DNA of 64,000 bases from Apoderus coryli (GCA_911728435.2 OU452201.1:26784001-26848000), one strand, 5' to 3'. Shown: positions 12,646 through 24,383, counted from the first letter of the stretch. The notes: a model not told the origin generated them from the letters alone. Translations and numbers: made by a program.

Positions 12646-12665
12646 TTAATAATAATAATAATAAT
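12646..12665. repeat. (AAT)n microsatellite
   Basis: Six to seven tandem AAT units lie immediately before the RLE-type LINE fragment. Confidence 0.85.
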
Positions 12666-12666
12666 T

Positions 12667-13512
12667 TGCAGTGATCGAGGCAGATATAAATTTGACCACA
12701 CTTAATTTAAAATCCCGAGAATCTAACCCAAAAACACACCTTACCACCAACGATGATAAAATTAGGATATGGTCAGGAAGCAACTCCATGGAAGATTTTA
12801 CAACTCCGTTCAAAACAATAACGTTGACAAATCCCTCTCTTTTATTTGGGCTACAAAAGGTTACCTCCATCCTGAAACTGAACGATTCTTAATGGCCACG
12901 CAGGACCAAGTTATAAAAACACGAAATTATGTCGAATACATACTGGGAGAAGCCCTGAGTTCTGATAAATGCCGCAAGTGCGGAGCTGTTTCCGAAACTA
13001 TAGATCATATTCTGGGATCCTGTAACACACTAGCAAGTACAAAGTACTTGACTTGACACAATCAAGTAGCACATATAATCCATCAGAAAATACTCATAGA
13101 CAGAAATATGAAAACCGAAATTGTCCCCTACTACAAATATGTGCCAAACGAAGTTGAGGAAAACGATCACTTTAAAATATATTGGGACAAAACAATTTAC
13201 ACCGATCATACAATAGAACACAATCGTCCTGATATTACATTAATAGACAAGAAAAAACACACAACATATCTAATTGATGTCTCTATATCAGGAACACACA
13301 ATCTGCAACAAAAACATACGGAAAAATTAAACAAATACCAAGCGCTTCAACATCAAATAAAGCGCATCTGGAATATGAGGGAAGTGTACATAATACCTAT
13401 AATACTATCGTCGATGGGAGTAATACCGAAAAATTTGGAAAAGAACCTAAAAACGATTCAAATCCCTATTACCGTAAGTGAGAGGAGATGCAGAAAGCTG
13501 CGATACTCGTAA
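12667..13512 (+). pseudogene. RLE-type (R2/NeSL-like) LINE C-terminal fragment
   Basis: In order, the fragment has a RT-distal helical region (FIWATKGYLHPETERFLMAT), a zinc knuckle CRKCGAVSETIDHILGSC (C-x2-C-x8-H-x4-C), then PYYKYVPNEVEENDHFKIYW and NRPDITLIDKK...YLIDVSI. The last part matches the RPD...DV core of the restriction-like endonuclease that ends R2- and NeSL-type LINE proteins. It closes with IIPIILSSMGVIPKNL and a stop at 13512. A frameshift near 13056 separates the knuckle from the nuclease. The reverse transcriptase itself is missing. Confidence 0.75.
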
Positions 13513-13966
13513 CATTGTGAGATCTTTCTTGGCTGTTGGCAATGCTCATAAATCTTGAAACCTTGTTTTCCGATTCTAAAGCAAAATATACCCTTATGGT
13601 GAAAAAAAAACAATAGCTTAATAAATATGTGAAAAATTAAATAATTCTAAGAAATTGTAACACACCAAGATTCGATTAAAGATCACTAAGATAAAAACTT
13701 GTCAGTAATCTCAAATCAATCACGAATGCATTCCGTTCATCATCATCCGTTCCGATTATAGTACATTCTCGTTTCTCACATAAGTTGCTAATTTGATATT
13801 GATTACATTATAAATAACATTCACAAAACGACATAAAGAACAATACTCAGTCAAAGCACGAATTAACAAAACCAATACAAAAATCGATTCAAAACAGCAT
13901 CAAACCCTCGAATTAGACAGCCGTGCATTATCAGTTGAGTTTTGCAATTAATGATAGTTTATATAA
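13513..13966. other. No gene recognised
   Basis: AT-rich sequence between the RLE-type fragment and the hammerhead-bearing Penelope end. Confidence 0.5.
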
Positions 13967-14180
13967 TTTACAAAACAAAGACGTCTATTCCACAAAATGT
14001 TTTATTTTGATGTTCACTTAGCCAAACATGTTTCGGAACTCACTGTTCCATCATCAGCGGCATTAATAAGCCTTACAAAAATCTTACCTAATGTCTAAGC
14101 CGTATACATGGATTTTCGGAACATGAACACTAAAATATACAAAAGAAAAATAATAGTCAAGCAGTTATACAATGCTAACA
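13967..14180 (-). mobile_element. Penelope-type terminal repeat with hammerhead, copy A
   Basis: On the - strand this reads a roughly 90-nt lead, the hammerhead motif (14061-14021), about 30 nt, the conserved box GTGGAATAGACGTC, and TTTGTTTTGTAAATT ending at 13967. The end AATTTACAAAACAAAGACG is identical to the left boundary of copy B at 41225, which marks it as a true element junction. Upstream in this orientation lies a Penelope GIY-YIG frame (15960-15460), so this copy probably is the 3' terminal repeat of that element. Confidence 0.75.
14021..14061 (-). ncRNA. Type I hammerhead ribozyme motif, copy A (intact core)
   Basis: The - strand reads GCCG, CTGATGA, T, GGAAC-AGTGA-GTTCC, GAA, ACATGT, T, TGGC. 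This supplies stem I (GCCG/TGGC with one G-U pair), the invariant CUGAUGA and GAA, a perfect 5-bp stem II, a palindromic loopless stem III (ACA/UGU), and U at the predicted cleavage position. One extra U separates CUGAUGA from stem II, as in every copy here. Hammerheads in Penelope terminal repeats are known in animals. Activity is inferred from structure only. Confidence 0.8.
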
Positions 14181-14447
14181 AAACCACTTACAATTTTGTG
14201 AAAACTATTCAATAGTATAAAAACAATCAATGAGGTCAATTGATAAAATTTAGAAAACTTAAAAATTAATTACACCAATTGCAAACAGTAAATTTCATAG
14301 TGAATGATTTAATGTAAATGTTTTTTCTTGTAAATCATTTATATTAAAGATCTTTGAAAATATATTTTTCTACGACTGTCTTTAAATGCCTTTATTATAT
14401 GTTCAATCATGATGTGACAATGTAGTACATTGTAATGCTGTTTATCA

Positions 14448-14510
14448 TTTATCCGTGCGTAATAATAGTTACTAGGCAACTAGTGGGAAATATCATTACG
14501 CACGGATAAA
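14448..14510. repeat. Short perfect inverted repeat (16 bp)
   Basis: TTTATCCGTGCGTAAT at 14448-14463 is the exact inverse of ATTACGCACGGATAAA at 14495-14510, with weaker pairing outside. It resembles the end of a small MITE. Confidence 0.8.
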
Positions 14511-14825
14511 ATTTCATTGTGTAATCAATTGTAATGACAAAAGTAGCGGCGGGCATGAAAAATCACCATAGCAACGCCGAAAATACAAACACCAAATTGA
14601 CAGTTTCGGTATTTATAATTAATAATAATTATAATTAAGTATTTCGCTAATTTCAAAACACATAAACAGTGATAGTGAATATAGTTTAACACCACCAAGT
14701 CAATTTAATACTTCTAATTTATCGTATTTATGCTTATACGCTAACAAGGGTAAGTTTCGAAAAACAAATATTTCCCTAAAAATTATGTTAATTTTATTAA
14801 AAAGTATTAAAAGAGTCGTAGAAAA

Positions 14826-14959
14826 AGTATAGTGTGAAACTCACATGAAATGACCATTTCCTACTCGTATGATTTGCAGCACTCGCCTGCGGCTCATGCT
14901 GCAAACGATCATACTCGTAGGAAATATATGTCATTTCATGTTCGTTGCACAATATACTA
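14826..14959. repeat. Hairpin-forming inverted repeat, about 60-bp arms
   Basis: The arms 14826-14886 and 14889-14959 carry ATGAAATGACCATTTCCTAC and its near complement, meeting at a G+C-rich centre (GCACTCGCCTGCGGC). Mismatches and a few indels occur. It lies within the 3' region of the Penelope element and is probably a nested MITE. Confidence 0.8.
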
Positions 14960-15199
14960 TTATGTAGTTCTGATTTCAACCAAATTCGGTGTAGTGTCAG
15001 GTTTTTATAAATTTGGAGTGTCTAGTTAAACCCGGAAGTTAGTTGAACAAAATTCTACATTTACAAGAAGTAACGTTGAAAAAAAGGGGTGCCTAGGCCT
15101 AATCGTTCGAAGACAAACCCCTATATGTATGTTTGAAGTGGTAGGGATATTGGAGTAATTAATCTATCAAATTGATACAAAAGCCTGAAAACACAGACG

Positions 15200-15290
15200 T
15201 AAGCACTGCGCTACGAGTAGGTGTGGTTAGGGTTGGTATGAGGGTTGGTGTTGGTGTATTAGCGAAAGTTGGTGTTGTGCTGGGTGTAGC
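15200..15290. repeat. GTTGGTGT-rich degenerate minisatellite
   Basis: GGTTAGGGTTGGTATGAGGG is followed by GTTGGTGTTGGTGT-type units over about 90 bp. It is strongly strand-asymmetric (G/T on +). Read on the - strand it lies after the Penelope stop codon. Confidence 0.7.
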
Positions 15291-15459
15291 AGGAGATATA
15301 AAGGAAGAATAAGAATAGTTCGTCAACTGTCGTTGGAGTGATATGTCAACATGTCGTGACGCTGAATGTAAAATGTGAGGTTATGTGTGAAAATGGGGTA
15401 CTTGTTATTGTTAGAGGACTATGAAATGGGTGGAACTGAACGCTGGGAATTAAGTATGA

Positions 15460-15960
15460 ATGTTAAACGACGTCGAAGAACGGTAGGCAATCGAACTCTA
15501 GTTGGTCGTTGACACAGGTATAATTAGGGTCATGTTTGTAATTATTAATTTCTAGGCCCTCCAACACATTCAGTAGGGTGCTTTTAGGGCAGGAATTGAG
15601 CATTTTGGAGTTGGTATGTATGGAAAATGAGTGCCTGTCATTCACAATGTGGTTAGCAAAGGCCGAGGTGCTATTGATCTCGTCCACGTTATCTCGGGTA
15701 GCTTTATCTATGGTTTTGGAATGTTCTTTGATACGAGTTTCGAAGTTGCGGCCAGTTTGGCCTACGTATATGGTGTCCTATATAAGTGAGTGCATAATAT
15801 TTGGTTGCTCTGACTGTGTCATGCAAGGTAAGACCTTTGAAAGTGTGTTTGGTTAGGTGTTTGTAATAGATTTCATTAATGGTAGAAACTGGATAGTGGT
15901 TGGACTTGGCAATGTGGTGAATGGTTGACAGTTCATTGTTAAAATCAACTTGGGACATTG
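15460..15960 (-). pseudogene. Penelope-like element: linker and GIY-YIG endonuclease domain
   Basis: On the - strand the frame begins FNNELSTIHHIAKSNHYPVS, the region just after the Penelope reverse transcriptase thumb. It continues TFKGLTLHDTVRATKYYALT and, after a one-frame shift near 15780, DTIYVGQTGRNFETRIKEHS. IYVGQTGR..E.RIKEH is the signature of the GIY-YIG endonuclease that ends Penelope proteins. Next come ANHIVNDRHSF, a histidine-bearing motif, and LLNVLEGLEIN, the Glu-containing helix, before the stop at 15463. The reverse transcriptase core is missing: a LINE relic abuts at about 15965. One frameshift and one stop make it inactive. Confidence 0.88.
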
Positions 15961-15965
15961 CTGTT

Positions 15966-16505
15966 TATATAATTATTTATTAACCACACATTTAAATGTT
16001 TTCTGAATCCTCTAGTACGGATCTTTGGTTGTAGTCAACAGGAAGTAGATTAAACAATTTCTGGCCAATACTTATACATATAACTTCTTTGACCTATTGT
16101 TAAATATGGCCTAGGTAATCTAATATTTTCACCAGCCTTATATCTAGTACTGTAATAATTATGAGATATGTTACTGTCTAGCATATTGGTTTTTGACATG
16201 TGGAGTAAAGAACTTTTATAAAACAAGTTTTCAACGCTTAGCATGGAAAATCCCTGTAGATCTGATTCCCCACCCCATCCTACAATTCCGTAACATATTA
16301 GTGATTGTACTAAAGCGTAATACGAAATGAGCAAATTTTTCCTGTCAACTATCTTACCAAATTGCCTAAATAAATATATGAAGGATCGTATTCTCTTAAC
16401 TAAAGACAGGACATGCAAATCCCACCTCAAGCTACAGTCCACAATTATCCCCAAGTACTTTATATTATATATGTTCTATGTAAGACCCAGAGATCCCTAT
16501 CATCT
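15966..16505 (-). pseudogene. Jockey/CR1-like LINE reverse transcriptase C-terminus
   Basis: The - strand reads MGIIVDCSLRWDLHVLSLVK, then LLISYYALVQSLICYGIVGW, matching the thumb and post-thumb block LG+..D..L.W..H...+...+...Y..LV.S...YGI..WGG. It ends with TRYKAGENIRLP and SYMYKYWPEI, the conserved tail of this group. It is 5'-truncated. Its 3' end lies where the Penelope frame begins, so one probably inserted into the other. Confidence 0.8.
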
Positions 16506-16564
16506 GATAGTTTGATACCGATATAATTGTAGTTAGAAAATGGCACATATTTTTTTATATTTTT

Positions 16565-16770
16565 GTATTTGAGCAATTTGTAAGTAAAGACTCCTGCTTT
16601 ATGCGGTTTTAGTGTGGGCAATAGGATATAATGGAGCTCTACTTCGTGTCCCGCCATCGTTTGTGAACTTTGTTTTTCCGTATGCTGAAACACCACATGT
16701 CGCAATAAATATTTATACATCTTGTTATCCAATTTTCTATTTAATATAACAACTGTATATATACTCTCTC
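16565..16770. repeat. Dispersed repeat, copy 1 (see 35455-35675)
   Basis: Both copies contain GCCATCGTTTGTGAACT, a TGGAG(C/T)T(C/G)TTAC(T)TC(G/T)TGTC stretch, and a CACTAGATGTCGC/CACATGTCGC segment in the same order and orientation. The class is unknown. On the - strand copy 1 reads as a 90-codon frame with no recognised domain. Confidence 0.7.
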
Positions 16771-17730
16771 TTTATACGTAACAAGGAAGTTTTAAAAAAT
16801 TGAAGATTGCTAATGAAATTTGTATTGATTGCATTATTTATTTAAATAATTTGCATCTTTCCCACGATCAAAAGAGACAATTGCTCCAAATATGTTTAAT
16901 GCAAAAGTATATATACTCTAAAACCATCGTAATAAATTATTTTGCATGAGACAAAACGTAAAAAAACATCAAAGTCAATCGGCGAAAACAAATCTTCTCA
17001 TTATCGGATAATTGTTTGTATATATTTTTTCCTTTCTTACAATTTAATCGTATAACGTTAAATGAGACGTTTTCGCTTGGTGACTTTGCACTTTGCATAT
17101 TGACGTTAATTACAGTCTCTTTTTACCTAAAGACATATCCCCTTTTATCTTACAAGTACCATAATGATTACAGGCCATTACCCACGCTTTATCGGTTGGC
17201 TACGTACAAAATATATTGACGGTTTTATTTATTTGTTAGTATACTATAGGCTCTCCAGAGTAGATATATTGCAATTAAAGTTTCTGTATAGTAACAAAAG
17301 CAATAAACTAATTAGGAAAGTAATAACTATATTTAGCATGTAAAATATAACTATTTAAAACTTAAGGAACAATTAAAAGGAGTACGGATTATGCAACTTC
17401 GCATGCGCTTAACTATTGATATGACAGTAACAACTTTAAAACCTTTTTTAAAAAACGTCAATCAATTCATTCCTATTTCGATTTCTGTCGAAGTGTTTAG
17501 AAGATAATAGATTATTTGAAAGAATCGTATAACAATCATGATATACAAAAAGAAAGACAGGATAGCGTAATAATGTTAGTTATTAAAAAAATTATTAAAT
17601 CAAAAAAAATCCATAAAGAATGGTGAGTTGTTCATACTAATACAATTACTTTCAACACGTGTTCACTAATAAATATATTTCTAGACCTCAATAGAATTTT
17701 CTGGACCACTAATCTATAAGTTTCCCTTTT
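16771..17730. other. No gene recognised
   Basis: AT-rich stretch without recognisable coding or repeat structure. Confidence 0.5.
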
Positions 17731-17875
17731 GCCACTGATGATTGAACTGGTTTAAGTTGCGAAACATGTTTGGATGATTGATATAAATTTGTATTAAATT
17801 TATTTTTGTGGAGATTCGACTTTTATTTCGTCATTGAAAATATACAACTCCACTTAAGTATGGATTATTTTTTCA
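17731..17875 (+). mobile_element. Hammerhead-bearing terminal repeat, copy G (slightly decayed)
   Basis: GCCACTGATGAT starts the hammerhead (17731-17774), whose GAAACATGTTTGG half is intact. Stem II is imperfect, with AACT pairing AGTT inside mismatches. It is followed by GTGGAG (17808-17813), the exact complement CTCCAC (17848-17853), and the family 3' end ATGGATTATTTT at 17859-17870. Confidence 0.75.
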
Positions 17876-17909
17876 AATTAAATTAGGGAAGTTTTAAAAA
17901 ATTGTATTA

Positions 17910-18175
17910 CAATTGAAGCGCTTGGCGGAAAAAGGTAACAAGCCACACTTGTCATAAAAATGAGAAAACTATCTTTGACTGTTGTTCTTAATGAAAGAAA
18001 GTGATCTGTGTTTAATCTTTCGTAATTAGATAATAGGTGTTTTGTAGTAGTTTGTAAATTTCCTTTTACGATTAAAATATTATATTGCATATTTTGCACA
18101 AAAGGCAATAAGCAACATCAGTATTTAAAATTGCGACATGTGGCTTGCTACCTTTTGCCGCCAAGCTCTTCAATT
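17910..18175. mobile_element. MITE with about 38-bp terminal inverted repeats
   Basis: Left arm 17910-17947 (CAATTGAAGCGCTTGGCGGA...) is the near-complement of 18139-18175 (...CCGCCAAGCTCTTCAATTG). The interior is about 190 bp with no coding potential. No clear target-site duplication is visible. Confidence 0.8.
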
Positions 18176-18465
18176 TGAAATCTGCTTTCAGATTGGGGTT
18201 ATCTTTGTGATATTTGAGATAATGAGGGAAAACCGAAATGCTGCATTTTGAACTTTTGCGTGAAGCTTGGAAATATAGGTAGTATGGTAATATGCGATTA
18301 GGACACCTTTATTAGGAGAATTTAATGGAGGTAAAAATAATTTTCTAGCTTCATTTGTTTTCGACATATTCACATAAACTTTGTATTTTTTTATGGACGC
18401 CATCTTGTTTTTTTGTAATTTTGGAAACAGTTTTGCAAGAGGTTTTCATTGATTTATGTAAATGT

Positions 18466-18512
18466 TCGTGTAGAATGGTAAAAACACTACTCTCTGATAT
18501 CTTTACGGTAGG
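18466..18512 (-). pseudogene. Small mariner relic
   Basis: GAATGGTAAAAACACTACTC and TCTGATATCTTTACGGTA match the mariner copies at about 12132 and 43972. Confidence 0.7.
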
Positions 18513-18519
18513 TAGTTTC

Positions 18520-20290
18520 AAAATGAGTGGGTCTGTACCGGACCCTCCACTGCGACCAACGAGGGTCTATTATTGTGGCTCATACCTATTCATAGCAGCT
18601 CAATCTTCTTAATGAAGTCGATTATTTTCGTTGATAGAAGGGTTACTAAGCGAATGATAGAGAGAACTTCAAAGATGTTTCTATGATCCTTCTGTCTCAT
18701 TCTATTCAATGCGTGCGTGAGTTTTTTTATCTTTCTTCATTCGATGAAAATAAAATTAAAATATGTTAGATTGTTGTTTGTATTTTGATTTTCAGGAGAT
18801 ATTCAATATATTAATAATTATTATTAAATTATTAAAGCTTCCATATAATAAAAAAATGTAATTGTTCTTTAATCTACAAACGTCATTTTTGACATAAAAC
18901 TGTTGGAGATAGGTATTAATAGTTATTTAAAGAACAAGTGTATTAATAATGGCGATTAACAATCGAGTTAATGTTCGAGATTACAAGTAGCATCAAAAAA
19001 AATATATAGGGTCCTATTTAGAATAAGGCAGTTGACACCCCCGGTATAACCGGAAGTACTAGACTTTTAAAAAGATCGACCTAAGTACTACACCAGATTT
19101 TCAGATTGTTCCACGGTGTAGTTTCTCCATAATCGATCAAAACCGGTATATGTGACTGACCCTTGGATTGACCTAAAGACACTAGCGTTCAAAAAAGTTA
19201 ATGCAAACAACCAGCAAGTTTAGTTTCTGATTCACGCATAAGGAAATTCTAGAGGAGGTTCGCGAGGTTTTAAGAGCAGCGTACCTATTAAAATAGGTTG
19301 GAAGAACTGCAAGTAAGGGTTGCTTTTTAAATATAAGCAATGGCATATAATTTGTAAAAAATAGCTCGAAAATTCTCTTCAGTTCTTTACATAACTACTA
19401 ACAAGATTGATGTAGGGTTTTGAGTGAATGAGGAAGGGAAAACCAGTTTTGAACTTAGACCTGGTTGCTCAGTTCATTAAAGCTCTAGCCAAAGAATATA
19501 ACATCGGCTGCCACTAATATTCACTGTAAATCAATTTCTAATTGCAACTCCTGGACGAGATAGCTGAACCCGTCCAGGAACATAACAAATCTCGATGTAA
19601 ACCTAGTAAGCCAATAGCGAATTCTCCAAAAACACTGGACGTTGATTTGGTAAATATAATTAAAAAATCAAATTTAATAATTTCTCTTGTTATTTGGAAC
19701 ACACTGTACAATTGCGCTGATATATTCGGACATAAAATGCATACGGTATACAACAGACAGGTTAACTTTCGGACCAGTTTTATTTTATTTTTACGACTAT
19801 TTAACCTGTATCGCGTCTGTTTCAAAAATTGAAACATAACTTTGACTGATCTAATTACAACCATATCCGAAAATGTTGAACATAAAAATTATTATACATC
19901 AATAAAAAAATGTAATGATGTTGCGCTTGTAATATTTTCCTGAGGTCCTAATTAATTTCATACTGTATGCGTGTGTGTGTGTAGACGTAAAATCAAAACT
20001 TCTCAATAAAATATTGAATTAGTTCTGAAGTTCCTACAAAAGCAAATAACGAATGAATATTTGAAAATAGTGTGATCCCTAAGTGTGGTCCGAAACATCG
20101 TGATATATTTCCTTGAAATGTTGTAATAATGAAAGTTTGATAAATTTCAATTAAACAACTTGTAGACTCTTGAAAATATCACAAAAGAAATACTCATAAA
20201 TTAATAAGATAAAAATAATTTTAAGAACAAATAATTACCCAAGTTCATTAATTAACAGATGTCTAAATTCTCTTCTGCAATCAAATACTA
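18520..20290. other. No gene recognised
   Basis: A 96-codon frame at 19542-19832 has no domain I recognise. A CCGAAACATCG segment at 20091 resembles the hammerhead GAAAC half, but the other half is not present. Confidence 0.45.
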
Positions 20291-20295
20291 ATAGT

Positions 20296-20480
20296 GCTAT
20301 GATGACCGAAAGTCGCAACGACTTTAAATATGTTAAATTTTCTTTTATTGAGGGTCTGTCCTATATTGTGAAACGGATCTTATCGGACACAAAAATCAAA
20401 TTGGCGTTCTACAATTTAAATAATTTGGATGGTTTATTGTATACAAGGTTGAAAGATAACCCAGTAAACACACATACGTT
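20296..20480 (+). pseudogene. Penelope-like element fragment (post-RT linker)
   Basis: The frame reads YVKFSFIEGLSYIVKRILSD, then TKIKLAFYNLNNLDGLLYTR and LKDNPVNTHT. Penelope proteins carry this pattern (Y.+GLS..I...+....+.+.F.....L...F...KD......S.VVYKI) between reverse transcriptase and GIY-YIG. The frame stops exactly where an AACGT-rich repeat begins. It is on the opposite strand from the element at 15460-15960. Confidence 0.72.
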
Positions 20481-21230
20481 TTTTAAACGTAAAATCAACG
20501 CTTCATTGGTTGATTAAACGTGTACGTTTAAAACATTACCGTTTTATTTTGGTACAAAATAACACCGTTTTAATTCAACGTTTTTAATACAAACATTTCT
20601 GGCCAAAATCTAACTTAAGAAAACTTTTAGATTAATATGACGTTATTTTGAATGTGAAATTTATTATATTAAAATACGGTTTTTTAACATACTTTCTAAC
20701 ATACTGTTTAACTATATTCAGCTATTCACATGTTTTGTTAACGTTTTAATAGTATATTAATAGGTCTAATAAAATTAACGTTATTTATACGTTAAAACCA
20801 ACGCATAATAAATTAATCTTAAGTAATAGAAATAAAAAACGTTTTATTGTGGTATTTTTCCTAACGAAAATATAACAGTAATTATCTTTATGTTAAAATA
20901 ACGTACTAAGCGGATCGCATGTTTGACGTTTATCAATACGAGTTTTTAACGTTTCTCGAAACCAATAAAACGTGTAGGAACCAACCTTTTACTAGTGTAC
21001 TCAACTTTCCAAATTCGACAGCGTAAGTGACTGTCACTGTCAGAACCAATACGATGATATGATACCCACCTTTTTAAAAACGCCGATTTATTAACCGTGA
21101 GAAAAACGTGTTAGAAAAAACCGACCTACATTGGTCATTGTTAATAGTGTAAAAAACGTATTTTTAAAACGTTATTTTTCACTAATAAAAATGTGGTTTG
21201 TTAAATCGCGGGGAGGAATCCTATTGGTTC
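20480..21230. repeat. AACGTTTT-rich repeat block interrupting a Penelope frame
   Basis: Over 750 bp the motif AACGTTTT or its complement AAAACGTT/AAACGT occurs many times on both strands (for example 20516-20545, 20578-20586, 20948-20960, 21170-21176). AGAACCAATA recurs inverted as TATTGGTTCT near 21045 and 21222. This looks like subterminal motif repetition of a non-autonomous DNA transposon, but I see no exact ends. Confidence 0.6.
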
Positions 21231-21239
21231 TGACGGTCA

Positions 21240-22270
21240 GACGATCACTAACTCCATTTGATTTGATATTCGAAATACCTATTTTTTTGCATTAAACTAA
21301 ACGAATGTAATCCCCCTTTTACAATAGTAGTGCGATTAGTTTCATCAACAATCTCGTGCTTATAGTTTATAGTTTTTTACTAGAAAATCGACTAGTAAAA
21401 AATTTAATAATAAGGTTCAAGAAAACTTTCAAGAATAATAGTTTATAGTGTGTGTGATTTTTGGAACTAGACATTATACCTAAATGTTTTATATAGGTAA
21501 ATACCATAAAAAATATGCCCTATTTAATTTAGCGGATATTTCCGTGCTTCGTCTAAAGATGACCATTATTAGTAGACCATAACCTATAATAAATTTTGCC
21601 TTTGATAAATCGGAACTCGAACACAAATTTGACGATTTAATATATACATATTTTGTGCAATTCCTCTAATCTTGCAGTTTTACCGGAAATCGAGATTAAC
21701 CGTTTTTTACCCACCCTTAAAAACTCACCCCCTCCCCCTTCCCGATCGCAGGTCGCCCGTAATTTATTTTTCCTCCCATTTTTGTTATATTCTCTACCTT
21801 TTCCAATGGGTTTCATCCTACTATAATTTTTTTTGGTCTCAAAAATTACCGTGCCTGGTCTATATTACAGAATTCTACAAAAAAAGTCAGAATTCTAAAA
21901 AAATATTCCGTAAGGCCCTTCTACGATTTTTAGGATACCATACAACATCTGTATAGTAAATTTTGATCTCTTACAAAACCAACTAAATAATCTTATAACG
22001 CTTTAAGTTTTAGGTTATTTTAAATCAGATTTTATTTAAAACTAGATTAGAAATTAAAAATATCAAATTTTTAATCAAAAAATACAAGCGGTAGAATAAA
22101 AGTAGTGGTGAAGATATACTGTACCTACTTTTGTTTAATGTCAATTTATTAAACAATATTTTCCAAGTACTTAGACTTTTGATATTTGATGCCAATCGAA
22201 CCTTTTCCTAGGTTAAATTACCAGTATAATTACATGATGTAGTTACTTAAATTGATAATATTACAGAAAA
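21240..22270. other. No gene recognised
   Basis: Short frames without known domains. A C-rich run (CACCCCCTCCCCCTTCCC) lies near 21727. Confidence 0.45.
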
Positions 22271-22276
22271 TACAAA

Positions 22277-22992
22277 ATAACAGGTGCATGGGCAAATTTG
22301 AGGTTAGGTACCGCAGTGCGTAATTTTATCGCTAAATCCGAGAGTCACGCTACTGTTGCTGACGATAGACCAAAACAATACGCTCGTAGTGGCCATAGTG
22401 ATGCAAACATAGCCGCTATACAACAAAGTGTTGAGAATGATCCTGGGACATCAAGTAGTAGACGTTCGCAACAATTGGGCGTAACCAGAGGCGCTCTGTG
22501 CAACATTTTGCATAAATATCTTCATCTTCACACTTATAAAGTTCAACTCGTTCAGAAATTAGAACCGGCCGACCATTGTTCGCGTCAAACGTTTGTGAAT
22601 TGGCTGTCTGAAAAACTAACCGAAAACAACATCACATTTTCCAACAAACTCATCTCATGTCAGTTAGCCTACTTGTTCTTGTAAATTAACGCCACTGGAT
22701 TATTTTCTTTGGGGTCATTTGAAAGACCGGGTTTACGTGAACAAACCACAAACAACTGACGCTCGCATTGACGAGATAAGCGAAGCTTTGTTGCAAAATG
22801 TGGTTCAAAATTTTGTGAAAAGAGCGGATGTCTCCCGACGTGCTAGGGGTGGACGTCTGCCCGACATCATATTCCGTTATTAATTCCCATATTATTTCTA
22901 CTTTATATTGTTGTCAATAAAACTGAATTTGTCGAAAAAAGTGTATTTTTTAGCCAATTTACTCCCTAACCTCAAATTTGCCCACCCGTTAT
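22277..22992 (+). mobile_element. Internally deleted Tc1/mariner-type (DUF4817) element with TIRs
   Basis: The left end ATAACAGGTGCATGGGCAAA and the following TTTGAGGTTAGG are inverted at the right end as CCTAACCTCAAATTTGCCCA and CCCGTTAT. The + strand frame 22298-22684 reads HSDANIAAIQQSVENDPGTS, SQQLGVTRGALCNILHKYLH and HTYKVQLVQKLEPADHCSRQ, which is the helix-turn-helix half of the DUF4817 transposase group. A later out-of-frame piece includes a KTGWTSARHHI-like tail. The catalytic core is deleted. Confidence 0.85.
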
Positions 22993-23760
22993 TTATGTTC
23001 CAATTTGAAATCAAATATTAAAAATATTTACCCACTATTAGAAATAGTATAATATAAATTAAATTTTGAAAGAATTTCAAAATAATCGTGGGACTGTGTA
23101 AAAAAGAACACAACCGCACACTGAATAGTTTTTTTGCAGGAACTTGCGAATTTCTACTAAACCGAAGTTCACCACAACAAACATTAAGACCAGATAATAT
23201 ATAAGTCACCTAAATTATAGTCGCCACTTTAAATAAATGCCAATGTTTAAACGGATTTATGCCTGATCGGATTGCAATTCAAATCAAGTTAGCTACCGGT
23301 GAGGAGAGGAAGAGAAAACGGCAAAAGCATGGCTCACTCGAATAAAACAGTAGTGATTGGACATAAACAATGTTGTCTTGATTAGGGAATAAATACAAGA
23401 AGAACCTCAGCGCCACGGTGGTCCAAAACCATGAGACAATTCAATTAAACTCAGGATTATTTCGTCTCTCAAATGGTTTTTGTGTTTCAGATGTTCGGCT
23501 TTTTTGCTATCTAGTTTATTTTTGTCTTTTTTCAATCTGTATACTGTGCAGATTAAGACATTTTGCTGTCGATTCGCGATACACTTTACTTTCTTAATAC
23601 CTGTACATATTTTACAAAATATCGCTTCCTTATTCTGGCTTTTGCCGGCATGCTTAAAGTAATTTTGAATATGTTTATACGTAATTTTTCTTTTGCACGT
23701 GTCGAACTGATTAATAAAAAGTGTATTAATAGGTGTGGGAAATAGTTCAGTTGACGAGAC
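22993..23760. other. No gene recognised
   Basis: AT-rich stretch with short frames only. Confidence 0.45.
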
Positions 23761-23763
23761 ATT

Positions 23764-23890
23764 TTATACAGGGTGGCCAAAAAATGGGTCAGTCCATTAA
23801 TAAGCAAAATGAGTTGCAATATTCTTATGCCATTTTCCATTTTACGGCCCAATATCTGCTAATATACAGGGTTTTAAAGTTTGATTTTTA
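23764..23890. repeat. ACAGGGTGG-type transposon end fragment
   Basis: TATACAGGGTGGCCAAAAAATGG at the left and a second TATACAGGGTTTTAAAG about 100 bp later resemble the ends of the long-TIR elements at 679 and 6543. No transposase is visible. Confidence 0.5.
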
Positions 23891-24383
23891 AAAAACATTT
23901 TCACGCATCGGATTTATATGAAACTTCGTACAATTTATTTACAAACATTTTGCTATCCTTGATAACGGTCGATAAAATTATTGCAGGGTCAGAGGGTAGA
24001 AAATCCCCCCGTAATCTAAATGAAGTAGCATGTTTTTTTAACTTTTTCTACCTTAAAAACATGCAGCTAAAGTTGTAATAATATTTTTCGCCTGCCTGCA
24101 CATAAACAGAGAGACCATTTAGCGCCAGCTCGTTTTATACACAGAAAAAATAATTTGCTTGGTTTAAATCGCTAAGTTTCCATTCAAGCATATGTTAGAT
24201 TTGTATATCCCCGATAATATATCTATTTCAATGTAGATTATCAAATTCTCAATGGTATTAATTTGAATGGAGCATATGAATATTTAGTTTTAGGATGCCT
24301 GAATACACATTTTAAGAGTAATTACTACTTATTCCAAAAAAATGTAGTCTTAAATTAAATAAACTGGTTACTCAATCATAACA

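Noticed and set aside
15200..15290. GTTGGTG repeats as a G-quadruplex regulatory element
   Set aside because: Runs of three G are too few and too irregular for a confident call.
20086..20110. GTGGTCCGAAACATCGTG as a hammerhead half
   Set aside because: No CUGANGA partner upstream on either strand and no pairing stem II.
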